From Chitinophagaceae bacterium (GTDB taxonomy: Bacteria > Bacteroidota > Bacteroidia > Chitinophagales > Chitinophagaceae), in NCBI GenBank assembly GCA_947378615.1, contig CANCKV010000084.1, positions 1 through 9,579 on the forward strand: a stretch of DNA of 9,579 nucleotides, read 5' to 3'. A program made the translations under genes and the position numbers. Below the pieces are notes generated by a model, which saw nothing but the letters and a program-made list of their open reading frames with translations, searched no databases and was not told where the DNA came from. Below are positions 1 through 6,565 of this stretch, one piece after another; within the stretch, counting starts at the first letter, position 1; each line of letters starts with the position of its first letter.

Positions 1-77
1 GTTTGGTTAATTGCTGACTCTAAACATTCATGTAAATATTTAGCACCATTATATAAAGGAATACAAATAGTAACCAT
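1..77 (-). CDS. Glycosyltransferase family 2, N-terminal fragment cut by the window edge
   Basis: Only the first 25 codons are visible, reading leftward from an ATG at 77-75. The peptide begins MVTICIPLYNGAKYLHECLE and continues into SAINQ. This is the opening of a GT-A fold family 2 glycosyltransferase: a hydrophobic first strand (VTICIPLYN) that starts the nucleotide-sugar pocket, followed by the helix that usually ends in the pattern L..ai.SvlnQT. The family moves sugars from nucleotide-sugar donors to polysaccharide or lipid acceptors at the cytoplasmic face of the membrane. An in-frame TAA lies seven codons upstream of the ATG, so the start is well placed. The DxD metal-binding motif and the acceptor region are beyond the edge, so no substrate can be given. 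The call rests on the N-terminal pattern only. Confidence 0.78.
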   Translation of the reverse strand, partial: MVTICIPLYNGAKYLHECLESAINQ

Positions 78-521
78 GTTATTAAAGTTTATTAATTAAG
101 GGTGAAGAGAAAATTTTATTAAATATTAATTCCGAGATTATCGTTGAAATAATTCAAGTAATATAATAATTGATTATTTTTTTAGTAAATGATATCAAAT
201 AATGAAAATACATTTTGTCATAAAAACGCTTCCTCGTTATCGCAAATGTAGGGTTAATCTAATTTAATTTTGAACAAAGTGCAATATCAAATAAAAAATA
301 GACAGATGAGAATGTGAGGTTTAACCGCCAATTAGAATATCTCTAGCTTTCGCACTTTTAGTCGAAGGTAATTTCGCATCATTTAATATTATTATTAGAC
401 TTATAAATTGAAAATAATCTACCACTCGTGAGGACACAAGCGGCAGCGACGGAATAATTTTAACGTGAGGTAGGTTGGAAAGATGACTGAAAAAATCAGG
501 TTTCATAAGTCAATAATTAGA
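78..521. other. AT-rich spacer without a supported gene
   Basis: I see no convincing gene between the glycosyltransferase start and the hairpin at 522. A 61-codon minus-strand reading frame (506 to 321) exists. It has no recognisable motif, no signal sequence and no ribosome site, so I do not call it. A short stretch around 425-480 is richer in G+C than its surroundings, which could mark a remnant or an imported fragment. Confidence 0.5.
243..250 (-). promoter_or_regulatory. Candidate -7 promoter element for the glycosyltransferase
   Basis: On the minus strand this reads TACATTTG, an exact match to the Bacteroidota -7 element TAnnTTTG. It would start transcription about 160 bases before the glycosyltransferase ATG at 77. 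The closest upstream TTTG lies 24 bases away, longer than the usual spacing of about 19-21, so the -33 half is weak. This is a pattern match only. Confidence 0.3.
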
Positions 522-554
522 AAAGAGGCTGCACCTAAAACGAGCAACCTCTTT
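522..554 (-). terminator. Hairpin terminator of the minus-strand broken gene
   Basis: AAAGAGGCTGC (522-532) pairs with GCAACCTCTTT (544-554) around an 11-base loop, giving 10 of 11 base pairs. On the minus strand the right-hand arm ends in a T-rich stretch (TTTTCTAATTATT), as in a Rho-independent terminator. It lies 63 bases beyond the stop codon of the gene ending at 618. The plus-strand side is also T-rich (TTTGTTATTTCTT), so it may work in both directions. Confidence 0.6.
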
Positions 555-617
555 GTTATTTCTTCACAAACTCATATTTCATAGTTCATAACTCATACTT
601 TTTGCCTCTTTCCCTCA

Positions 618-1286
618 CTAAATAATCGAAAAACTAATAACTGCACTTGAAGGACTTCGATTACCGTTTGCAATTTGATAATAGCACCGCACATACATAG
701 TTTTTTCCTCTTCGGCTGCAGTGAAAACAAAATGATGTTGATGACCACCTATCACATTACTGTTTGCAAATGGAATTTCAGATTCTTTAATTTCTGGCAA
801 TCCCAAATAAGTTTCATAATAAATAAAGTTATTTTCTGGTGCAGACTTGCTATTAGGAGTGGCCGTATTTGCAAATTGAATATTTGCCCATAAATGCCCG
901 ATTGTATCAAAAGTCAATCCCGGGGCAATTTCAGATACCACAGCATTACCTCTTACCTTTTTTTCATGAATCAAGAAAGCAGCCTTGTCCTCTGCGGTTA
1001 AAATAGATTCATTAATAGCTCCAAAAACAGCATCAATATCCGCATAAATTAAAACAATCAAATCATTTTCCAACTGAATGACTACATGTGTACGTAAATC
1101 AATATTCTCGAATTTCAGCCAATTAGTTCCCCATTGCCCAAAATGGTCAGTTATAGAATCAAGAATCGCAGCGTGCGATTAAAATAGCAATTGATTAGCG
1201 GCAAGTAATATAAATGCCACTAGAAGAATGAAGTGTGCATTATTCGCTTCATCTGTTGTTAATTTTTCAGGCTTTTTGTCTGACAT
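618..1286 (-). pseudogene. Uncharacterised Bacteroidota protein interrupted by an in-frame stop
   Basis: Reading leftward from an ATG at 1286-1284, the frame encodes 35 residues (starting MSDKKPEKLTTDEANNAHF and running into a hydrophobic ILLVAFILLAANQLLF). It then meets TAA at 1181-1179 and stays open for 187 more codons to the stop at 620-618. No ATG or GTG follows the stop for a long way; the first usable alternative is a TTG at 1073, which would give 151 residues. The C-terminal part has a strand-rich ending with GGHQHHFVFTAAEEEKTMYV and RCYYQIANGNRSPSS. This resembles the fibronectin-like tail (phe-T-x-E-E-x-K-t-x-Y-V-R-c-Y-y-x-N-x-k-G-x-x-S-P-x-S) of short Bacteroidota proteins of unknown role; that resemblance is from memory. 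The continuous frame on both sides of the TAA suggests a single nonsense mutation in a former gene of about 222 residues. Function is unknown. A terminator follows and a palindrome array precedes it. Confidence 0.6.
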
Positions 1287-1429
1287 AATTTTATTTTTTA
1301 TTGTAAAAAAAATTTAAATAGTTTTAAAACTTATTATTTCGTTCAAATCCAAACTACATTCTACGTTTTTCAAAATAAGAACTTTCCATTCTTAATTTAT
1401 CTCTTTATAAACGTAATTAGTTGTATTCT

Positions 1430-1675
1430 ATTTTAATATAGAAATGTTTCTTTCTAATATAGCAATGGTTCATTCTAATATTGAAATAGTGAATTCCAAT
1501 ATTGAAATATCCTAAAAGTAATTACAATTATAACAAAGCTATATTGGAATGTAACATTCCAATTTATAATCAATCATTCGTAATTGCTTTTATTCTAAAA
1601 CTAATTAGGAATACAGCATTTCAATATTGAAATATAGTATTCCTATATAGGAATGACTAAGAACTATATAGAAAA
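1430..1675. repeat. Array of about twelve 16-bp palindromes with 21-bp period
   Basis: Units of the form ATTCCAATATTGGAAT or ATTCCTATATAGGAAT begin at 1430, 1451, 1472, 1493, 1535, 1597, 1618, 1639 and 1660, with weaker copies in step near 1514, 1556 and 1577. The spacing is 21 bp throughout, with a single 1-bp slip. Units 1618-1633 (ATTTCAATATTGAAAT) and 1639-1654 (ATTCCTATATAGGAAT) are perfect palindromes that differ from each other in both arms at once. A separate 10+1+10 perfect palindrome spans 1543-1563 (arms ATTGGAATGT and ACATTCCAAT). The array lies 144 bases upstream of the broken gene and 19 bases past the small ORF stop. It could be a set of dimer-binding sites on one face of the helix, or a tandem repeat of no function. 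Confidence 0.8.
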
Positions 1676-1693
1676 ATGATGGGAAATAGAGAG

Positions 1694-1792
1694 TTAACCG
1701 TCTTTTTGCAACTGTGTAATCAAAACAGAAGTTTGATAGCTACTGTTTCGGGTTGCTGTGGTGAGTAAAAAAGTTGCAAATAATTTTTTCAT
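1694..1792 (-). CDS. Possible 32-residue peptide ORF, unknown function
   Basis: An ATG at 1792-1790 opens a 32-codon frame that starts MKKLFATFLLTTATRNSSYQ, continues TSVLITQLQKDG and ends at TAA 1696-1694. The two lysines followed by a hydrophobic stretch look like the start of an exported or leader peptide, but there is no clear cleavage site. No Shine-Dalgarno site is seen, which is normal for this phylum. A promoter-like pair lies upstream at about 1915 (TTG) and 1895-1888 (TATTATTG). The ORF runs in the same direction as the palindrome array and the broken gene downstream. It is short enough to arise by chance in AT-rich DNA. Conservation in relatives would decide. Confidence 0.3.
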   Translation of the reverse strand: MKKLFATFLLTTATRNSSYQTSVLITQLQKDG

Positions 1793-1887
1793 ATCGCTTT
1801 TTGTTTGGCTTGATTCTTATTTTGTTTCTAAAAGAAATTAAAGGTGTCGGCAATAGTTCACGCTACCAAAAGAAATGTGCATTTATT

Positions 1888-1915
1888 CAATAATACTTTT
1901 GTTTTGGAGAGACAA
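1888..1915 (-). promoter_or_regulatory. Candidate promoter for the 32-residue ORF
   Basis: On the minus strand, TTG (1915-1913) is followed after 17 bases by TATTATTG (1895-1888), one mismatch from the Bacteroidota -7 element TAnnTTTG. Transcription would begin about 90 bases before the ORF at 1792. Such matches are frequent in AT-rich DNA. Confidence 0.2.
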
Positions 1916-1971
1916 TTAGTCACAAATTGAAGAATTGATGACACAATAAAAATATTCAGGAAAATAAAAGG

Positions 1972-1981
1972 GATGATTTGT
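1972..1981 (+). repeat. Left copy of target-site duplication GATGATTTGT
   Basis: This is identical to 2447-2456 and directly abuts the left terminal inverted repeat. An exact 10-base match at precisely both outer borders of an inverted-repeat pair is very unlikely by chance. Confidence 0.75.
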
Positions 1982-2446
1982 CAATGTCGTTAAGTTAAGA
2001 AACAGCTGTCAGGTTTAGGCAGTAATTAGAGGCTCTCAAGTTTTTTGAGATGACATTCTAGTTGACATCGAAAATTAGCAGGACTTTCACACTGAAGTTT
2101 TTTGAAATGACATTAAATAATCTCCGAAAATCAGGGTGATTGTCAAGCTGAGGCAGTAATTAGAGTTTCTCAAGTTTTTTGAAATGACATTGCAGTTGGT
2201 TACGAATATCAGCAAGACTGTCACACTGATTTTATCGAAGTGCAAGCAACCATAAACATTCAACCCGACTTCTAGAGCCTCAGTCTGACAGGTTAATTAT
2301 CGATGAGTCCATTATAATTTAAAAAGATGTCATTAGCAGCTTGTCGAAACCGGGATAATTCAAGGTTCATTTCCTCTTTGCACGCCTTCGACAGGCTCAG
2401 TCTGACACCCTTATTTTCGATTAGTACGCTTAACTTAATGACATTG
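1982..2446. mobile_element. MITE-like element with 18-bp TIRs and 10-bp target duplication
   Basis: The left end CAATGTCGTTAAGTTAAG (1982-1999) and the right end CTTAACTTAATGACATTG (2429-2446) are inverted repeats matching at 17 of 18 positions. Immediately outside both ends is the exact direct repeat GATGATTTGT (1972-1981 and 2447-2456), which reads as a target-site duplication. The 465-bp interior has no reading frame of useful length, so any movement would need a transposase supplied from elsewhere. Inside are two 89-bp direct copies plus inverted fragments of the phylum-typical TCAGTCTGACA repeat. A 10-bp duplication fits several DDE transposase families (for example IS4-like, 9-12 bp), but the parent element cannot be named from this window. 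Confidence 0.75.
2007..2229 (+). repeat. Two 89-bp direct repeats (plus a partial copy) inside the MITE
   Basis: Copy A (2007-2095) and copy B (2141-2229) align without gaps at a constant offset of 134 bp and match at about 73 of 89 positions by eye. Shared landmarks are AGGCAGTAATTAGAG, CTCAAGTTTTTTGA, ATGACATT and TCACACTGA. A third partial copy between them begins at AAGTTTTTTGAAATGACATT (2095-2114). Inverted fragments follow at about 2274-2292 (AGAGCCTCAGTCTGACAG) and 2385-2410 (CCTTCGACAGGCTCAGTCTG). The ATGACATT core echoes the terminal inverted repeat. Confidence 0.7.
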
Positions 2447-2456
2447 GATGATTTGT
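2447..2456 (+). repeat. Right copy of target-site duplication GATGATTTGT
   Basis: This is identical to 1972-1981 and directly abuts the right terminal inverted repeat. If the element were removed with one copy, the flanks would join as ...AAAGGGATGATTTGTTGAA.... Confidence 0.75.
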
Positions 2457-2815
2457 TGAAAAAAAGTTTTTGTATGTTATAAATTTAAAAAAACAATGAT
2501 TCGGAAAATCAAAAAAACTTCAAACTATTGAGTTCCTTTCGATAAAGCAAAGAGGGATGACTTATAAAAAGTATATACAAGTTCAAGGTCGTTACTAATA
2601 GTGGATTATCTAGTAAAATTTATTCCAAGGGACTTGACAAATAGAATTGCAAGAATTGTGATTTGTTTGATTTTGGTGATTAATAGGATTGGGGGTATGA
2701 GGATTTATTGCTAAGAAAGGGTAGTTGAACTGTGATTCATTTGTTTATTATAATTGGTGAAAAAAGATTAATACTTGATTTTTAAATAATTTTAATTCAT
2801 ATAATCAATTCACTT
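2457..2815. other. AT-rich spacer between the MITE and the receptor operon
   Basis: I find no gene, RNA gene or clear repeat in this stretch. It holds poly-A tracts (for example around 2460-2515) and only short reading frames. No thiamine-type riboswitch core is visible, which is relevant because PnuC relatives that carry thiamine often sit behind one. Confidence 0.55.
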
Positions 2816-2823
2816 TACATTTG
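2816..2823 (+). promoter_or_regulatory. Candidate -7 promoter element for the receptor-pnuC-nadR operon
   Basis: TACATTTG matches the Bacteroidota -7 element TAnnTTTG exactly and lies about 150 bases before the receptor ATG. No good -33 TTTG is seen at the usual distance. A weaker alternative, AACGTTTG at 2894-2901, sits 70 bases before the ATG. The exact match overlaps an inverted repeat (2819-2852) that could be an operator. Confidence 0.3.
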
Positions 2824-2852
2824 TCAAAATGATGCTTTATTCAATGACAAAT
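2819..2852 (+). promoter_or_regulatory. Inverted repeat ATTTGTCA-N18-TGACAAAT upstream of the receptor
   Basis: ATTTGTCA (2819-2826) and TGACAAAT (2845-2852) are perfect 8-bp inverted copies. The left copy overlaps the candidate -7 element. Placement at the only likely promoter of a vitamin-uptake operon is what an operator would look like. The 18-bp gap is wide for a single dimer, and 8-bp arms can occur by chance in AT-rich DNA. Confidence 0.25.
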
Positions 2853-2971
2853 AATCCTAATCGTTTCAAGTTACTCTGATACTACTATTTTAAAACGTTT
2901 GATTTTATTAATAACGCATTCTCAATATTAAGTATTACTAAAAATAAATGTTATCAGTATAATTCGACCTT

Positions 2972-4963
2972 ATGAAAAAGCATCTATCCCTTTACATATT
3001 AGTTTTTATTACTAATCAAATATTTGCTCAGGACACATTGAATGAGAAGGTTTCTAATAAATTGCAAGAAGTAATCGTATCTTATCAAGCAGATAAACTA
3101 ACTCCAATAAGTTTTCAGAATATTAGTGCAAAAGAAATAAAAGCAAAATCTGTTGGGCAAGAACCATCCTTTTTACTTTCGCAAACTCCTTCTATTACAA
3201 ACTATTCAGATGCAGGAAGTTCACAGGGATATTCGTATTACAGATTAAGAGGAATTGACCAAACGAGGATTAATACTACACTTGATGGTGCGCCGATGAA
3301 TGAACCAGAAGACCAAGGTGCTTATTTTTCAAACTACCCTGACATTTTAAATTCAGTTAACAAAATACAAATCCAGAGGGGAGTTAGTACATCTAAAAAT
3401 GGTGTTGCAAGCTACGCTGGAAGTATTGAATTGTTTTCTCCAAACCTATACGATTCTTCTAATACTACTTTGGGTATCGGCTACGGTTCGTTTAACAGTT
3501 TTAGAGCGTTTGGAGAATATAACAGTGGTATTAAGAATCATAAAGCACTTTACATGAGAGCATCAAAAGTTTATTCTGATGGATATAAGTATCATTCTTC
3601 CAATAATTCTGCCTCATTTTTCTTAAGTAGTGGCTTGTTTTACGATAATTCTACATGGAAACTCAATATTCTAGCTGGTCATCAGCAAAACGAATTAGCT
3701 TGGCTAGGAGTTTCAGATTCGCTGATTTTAATTGATAGAAAAACAAATGCCAATAAAAATGAAAGGGACAATTTTACCCAATGCTTTGTCCAAATTCAAA
3801 ATATTTATAGGAAAAGATTATTTTCTACTATCCAATCAAGTATTTACTATACATATTTAAAGGGCAATTATGATTTCAATTTGAATGGCTTTTTAGGGTT
3901 ACCTACAACAAGTGAACTTTATAATTATGCTTTTCAATCTAATTTAATCGGCTTTTTTTGCAACTATACTGTTTCAAAAAAACAATTTAATTGGACAACT
4001 GGGATTCAAGGGAATATTTATAATCGACAACATACAGGAAGTGATAACATGATTGGGCAACTTTATAAAAATACTGGGTATAAACATGAATTGAGCGTTT
4101 TTACAAAAGGAGAATATACACTTGACATTGCCACTTTTTTTGCTGACGTACAATATCGTTACTCAACTTTTGATTACAAAGGGAGTGTTGCCTTTGATAA
4201 ATTACAATGGACTTTTATTAATCCAAAAGTAGGTATAAGTGTATCGCTTAATTCAAACTCAACATTTTATTATAGTATAGGTAAAACAGGAAGAGAACCG
4301 ACTAGAAATGATATGTTTGGTGGCAATGATGATTTATTAGTAGATAACCTAGGCAATCCAATCTTGTCAGTCAAAACCGCAGAATATGTACTTAATCACG
4401 AGTTGGGATTTAGATTTCAATCAAATAAAGTGAATTTTAGTTCTAACTTATATTATATGAGTTTTAGAAATGAAATAGTACTTAACGGCAAATTTGGACC
4501 AAATGGATTAGTCCTAACTAATAATGTTGATAAGAGTTTCAGAACTGGGATTGAATTAAATGCAACCTACAGAATAAACAGAAAATTTGAACTTATCAAT
4601 AATTCCTCCTTTAATTACAGTCGAATAGAAGAACAAAAAGAAACTTTTACTCCCATTCTTACACCACGAATTATTGTAAATCAAGAAGTAGTTTATCATA
4701 ATAAGGGATTTTCGGTTACTTCTCATTTTAAATATCAAGGCAAATCCTACATTGATTTTTCAAATACTTCAACGGTTAATAGTTATTTAGTTGTTGATGG
4801 CAAGGTGGGATACGAAATGAAACGATATGAATTAAGTCTATTTGTAAATAACATTACCAATACAAAATATTTTAACAATGGGTACATTGATACAGATGGA
4901 AGCAAAAAGTATTTTGTTCAAGCCCCGACAAATCTTTATTTTTCTGTAAAATACCACTTTTGA
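2972..4963 (+). CDS. TonB-dependent outer-membrane receptor, probably for nicotinamide riboside
   Basis: This 663-residue protein is an outer-membrane gated channel powered by TonB-ExbBD. Residues 1-19 are a signal peptide (MKKHLSLYILVFITNQIFA) ahead of QDT. A TonB-box-like EVIVS is at 33-37. The plug domain covers roughly 42-155 with the usual landmarks RLRGID (91-96), LDGAPMNEPEDQGAY (104-118) and IQIQRGVSTSKNGVASYAGS (132-151). The rest is a 22-strand-type barrel rich in alternating aromatic residues, ending in the expected terminal Phe (YHF). There is no N-terminal carboxypeptidase-like domain, and the length is on the short side of normal for the family. Family membership is clear from sequence; the substrate is inferred from pnuC and nadR, which follow with overlapping codons. 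The start ATG has no Shine-Dalgarno site, and a four-codon ORF (2948-2962) sits just before it. The stop TGA overlaps the pnuC start. Confidence 0.93.
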   Translation: MKKHLSLYILVFITNQIFAQDTLNEKVSNKLQEVIVSYQADKLTPISFQNISAKEIKAKSVGQEPSFLLSQTPSITNYSDAGSSQGYSYYRLRGIDQTRINTTLDGAPMNEPEDQGAYFSNYPDILNSVNKIQIQRGVSTSKNGVASYAGSIELFSPNLYDSSNTTLGIGYGSFNSFRAFGEYNSGIKNHKALYMRASKVYSDGYKYHSSNNSASFFLSSGLFYDNSTWKLNILAGHQQNELAWLGVSDSLILIDRKTNANKNERDNFTQCFVQIQNIYRKRLFSTIQSSIYYTYLKGNYDFNLNGFLGLPTTSELYNYAFQSNLIGFFCNYTVSKKQFNWTTGIQGNIYNRQHTGSDNMIGQLYKNTGYKHELSVFTKGEYTLDIATFFADVQYRYSTFDYKGSVAFDKLQWTFINPKVGISVSLNSNSTFYYSIGKTGREPTRNDMFGGNDDLLVDNLGNPILSVKTAEYVLNHELGFRFQSNKVNFSSNLYYMSFRNEIVLNGKFGPNGLVLTNNVDKSFRTGIELNATYRINRKFELINNSSFNYSRIEEQKETFTPILTPRIIVNQEVVYHNKGFSVTSHFKYQGKSYIDFSNTSTVNSYLVVDGKVGYEMKRYELSLFVNNITNTKYFNNGYIDTDGSKKYFVQAPTNLYFSVKYHF

Positions 4964-5592
4964 TACACTTATTTGAAATAACAAATATCGCATTTGAGAT
5001 ACTTGGCTATCCGATAAGCTATGTAGAACTTATTGGAACATTATTCGGTTTGGTATCTGTTTATTTTGCGTCGAGGGCAAATATTCTTACTTGGGGAACG
5101 GGAATTGTGAATGAAGTATTTCTTTTCATTTTATTTTTCCAAGTACAACTTTATGCAGATATGTTTTTGCAGATTTACTACTTGGTGGTCACTATTTATG
5201 GTTGGTATCGGTGGTACAGTCCTGCAATGGAAAACAATATTTCAAAGACTAAAATGCAGGGTAAAATCATCATTATTGTAGCCATTATAATTGGGACATT
5301 AATTTCAGGATTTCTATTTACCAATATTGATACATACTTGCCTACGTACTTTAAAATACAAGCAGCCTATCCTTATACAGATTCATTTGTGATGATTTTG
5401 AGCATTATTGCAACAATTCTACTTGCTAAAAAAAAGATTGAAAATTGGTATCTATGGATAATTGTAGATTTGGTCTGTGTAGTTTTATATTTAAAGAAAG
5501 GCGTATTCTTTCTTTCATTAGAGTATGTTATCTTCTTAGGCTTAGCAGTTTATGGATTATTTCATTGGAGAAAAAAACTTGGTAATGGTTAA
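4960..5592 (+). CDS. pnuC: PnuC-type nicotinamide riboside transporter
   Basis: This is an inner-membrane facilitator of 210 residues, normal for PnuC. Visible family features are the first helix region ILGYPISYVELIGTLFGL (14-31), the SVYFASRANILTWGTGIV segment (33-50), the WxxW motif W82-Y-R-W85, and the late NWYLWIIVDLVCVVLYLKKG segment (162-181) followed by a last helix and a basic tail (WRKKLGNG). About seven membrane segments can be drawn. PnuC moves its vitamin by facilitated diffusion, and trapping comes from phosphorylation inside the cell. Thiamine-carrying relatives (PnuT) look alike, but nadR next door points to nicotinamide riboside. The best start is TTG at 4960, overlapping the receptor TGA as TTGA. 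No ATG lies nearby in frame, and the N-terminus obtained fits the family, so translational coupling is likely. Confidence 0.92.
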   Translation: MIHLFEITNIAFEILGYPISYVELIGTLFGLVSVYFASRANILTWGTGIVNEVFLFILFFQVQLYADMFLQIYYLVVTIYGWYRWYSPAMENNISKTKMQGKIIIIVAIIIGTLISGFLFTNIDTYLPTYFKIQAAYPYTDSFVMILSIIATILLAKKKIENWYLWIIVDLVCVVLYLKKGVFFLSLEYVIFLGLAVYGLFHWRKKLGNG

Positions 5593-6565
5593 GGCATTTG
5601 TATTTGGAAAGTTTTTGCCCTTTCATAAGGGACATGAAGCTATGATTGATTTTGCTCTAGGTAAGTGCGATTTTCTAACTGTTTTGATTTGCAGTAGCGA
5701 CAAGGAAATTATTACAGGAATCAATAGAAAGAAATGGATTGAGGAGACATTTCTAAGAAATACTAGAATAGATGTTAAAGTTTTCAATTATTTTGAACAT
5801 GAAATGCCAAATACTTCTGAAAGTTCTGAAGAAGTTTCTAAAATTTGGGCAAAGAGTTTTAAACAACAATTTCCTGATTATAGCCTATTAATAACTTCAG
5901 AAAAATATGGTGATTATGTAGCGGAATTTATGGGAATAAAACATATTTTGTTTGATATACAAAGAAACAGATATCCAATTTCAGCAACACAAGTCCGTAA
6001 TAACTTATTTTTAAATTGGCAATATTTACCGAATAGTGTAAAAGTTGATTATGCAAAAAAAGTAGTCATATTAGGAACCGAATCAACAGGCAAAACAGTT
6101 TTATCAAATCAAATATCAGCATACTTTAAATGTAGCCTTGTGTCAGAAGCAGGAAGAGAAATTATATCGAATTCAAATTCATTTAGCTATAGTGATTTAG
6201 TTCTAGTTGCCATTGAACATTCAAAACAAATTCAGAATGCTATATTTGGTGATAGTCCACTCATTATTATTGATACTGATATTCACATAACAAAATCTTA
6301 TTCAAAATTTATTTTTCAAAGAGAACTTGAAGTCAGTTATGAAATAACTAGTTCTAATCAGGCTAATTTGTATTTATATCTCAATAATGATGTTGAATAC
6401 GTTCAGGATGGGACAAGATTAAGCAAAGAGAATAGGGATTTATTAGATAGAAGTCACCGAAATATTTTAGAGGAATATCAAATTAAGTATGTTGAAATAA
6501 AGGGCAATTGGGAACAACGATTTGATAAAGCTATAGAAGAGATTAAAAGACTACTATCACTTTAG
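5585..6565 (+). CDS. nadR: NadR-type bifunctional NMN adenylyltransferase / ribosylnicotinamide kinase
   Basis: This 326-residue cytoplasmic enzyme of NAD salvage phosphorylates nicotinamide riboside to NMN and adenylylates NMN to NAD. The N-terminal half is a nucleotidyltransferase with GKFLPFHKGH (8-17, HxGH at 14-17) and PISATQVRNN (131-140, the ISSTxxR-like motif). The C-terminal half is the kinase with a Walker A loop GTESTGKT (164-171), the EAGRE motif (188-192) and IIIDTD (227-232). I chose the ATG at 5585, which overlaps the pnuC stop by 8 bp and places the first strand (VKAFVFGKF) correctly. An ATG at 5552 would add 11 residues that only mirror the pnuC frame. Unlike E. coli NadR there is no N-terminal helix-turn-helix, so it is probably an enzyme and not a repressor. 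It is the last gene of the operon, and no strong terminator follows. Confidence 0.93.
   Translation: MVKAFVFGKFLPFHKGHEAMIDFALGKCDFLTVLICSSDKEIITGINRKKWIEETFLRNTRIDVKVFNYFEHEMPNTSESSEEVSKIWAKSFKQQFPDYSLLITSEKYGDYVAEFMGIKHILFDIQRNRYPISATQVRNNLFLNWQYLPNSVKVDYAKKVVILGTESTGKTVLSNQISAYFKCSLVSEAGREIISNSNSFSYSDLVLVAIEHSKQIQNAIFGDSPLIIIDTDIHITKSYSKFIFQRELEVSYEITSSNQANLYLYLNNDVEYVQDGTRLSKENRDLLDRSHRNILEEYQIKYVEIKGNWEQRFDKAIEEIKRLLSL

Noticed and set aside
321..506. 61-codon minus-strand frame
   Set aside because: No motif, no ribosome site and no neighbour logic; AT-rich spacer gives frames of this length by chance. It could be revisited if conserved.
675..893. Plus-strand frame across the broken minus-strand gene
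   Set aside because: Composition (runs of Phe, Cys, Ile) and its position fully opposite a better frame mark it as a shadow.
1430..1675. Reading the palindrome array as a CRISPR
   Set aside because: The period is 21 bp with 5-bp gaps between units, far too short for repeat plus spacer, the units vary, and no cas gene is nearby.
2690..2971. Thiamine (TPP) riboswitch before the receptor-pnuC operon
   Set aside because: I looked for the CTGAGA and ACCTGATC-like cores and found neither; nadR context also argues against thiamine.
4556..4738. Minus-strand frame inside the receptor gene
   Set aside because: It lies wholly within a clear TonB-dependent receptor coding region.
5552..5584. Upstream ATG start for nadR
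   Set aside because: It would add 11 residues ahead of the conserved first strand; the ATG at 5585 gives the usual family N-terminus and an 8-bp overlap.
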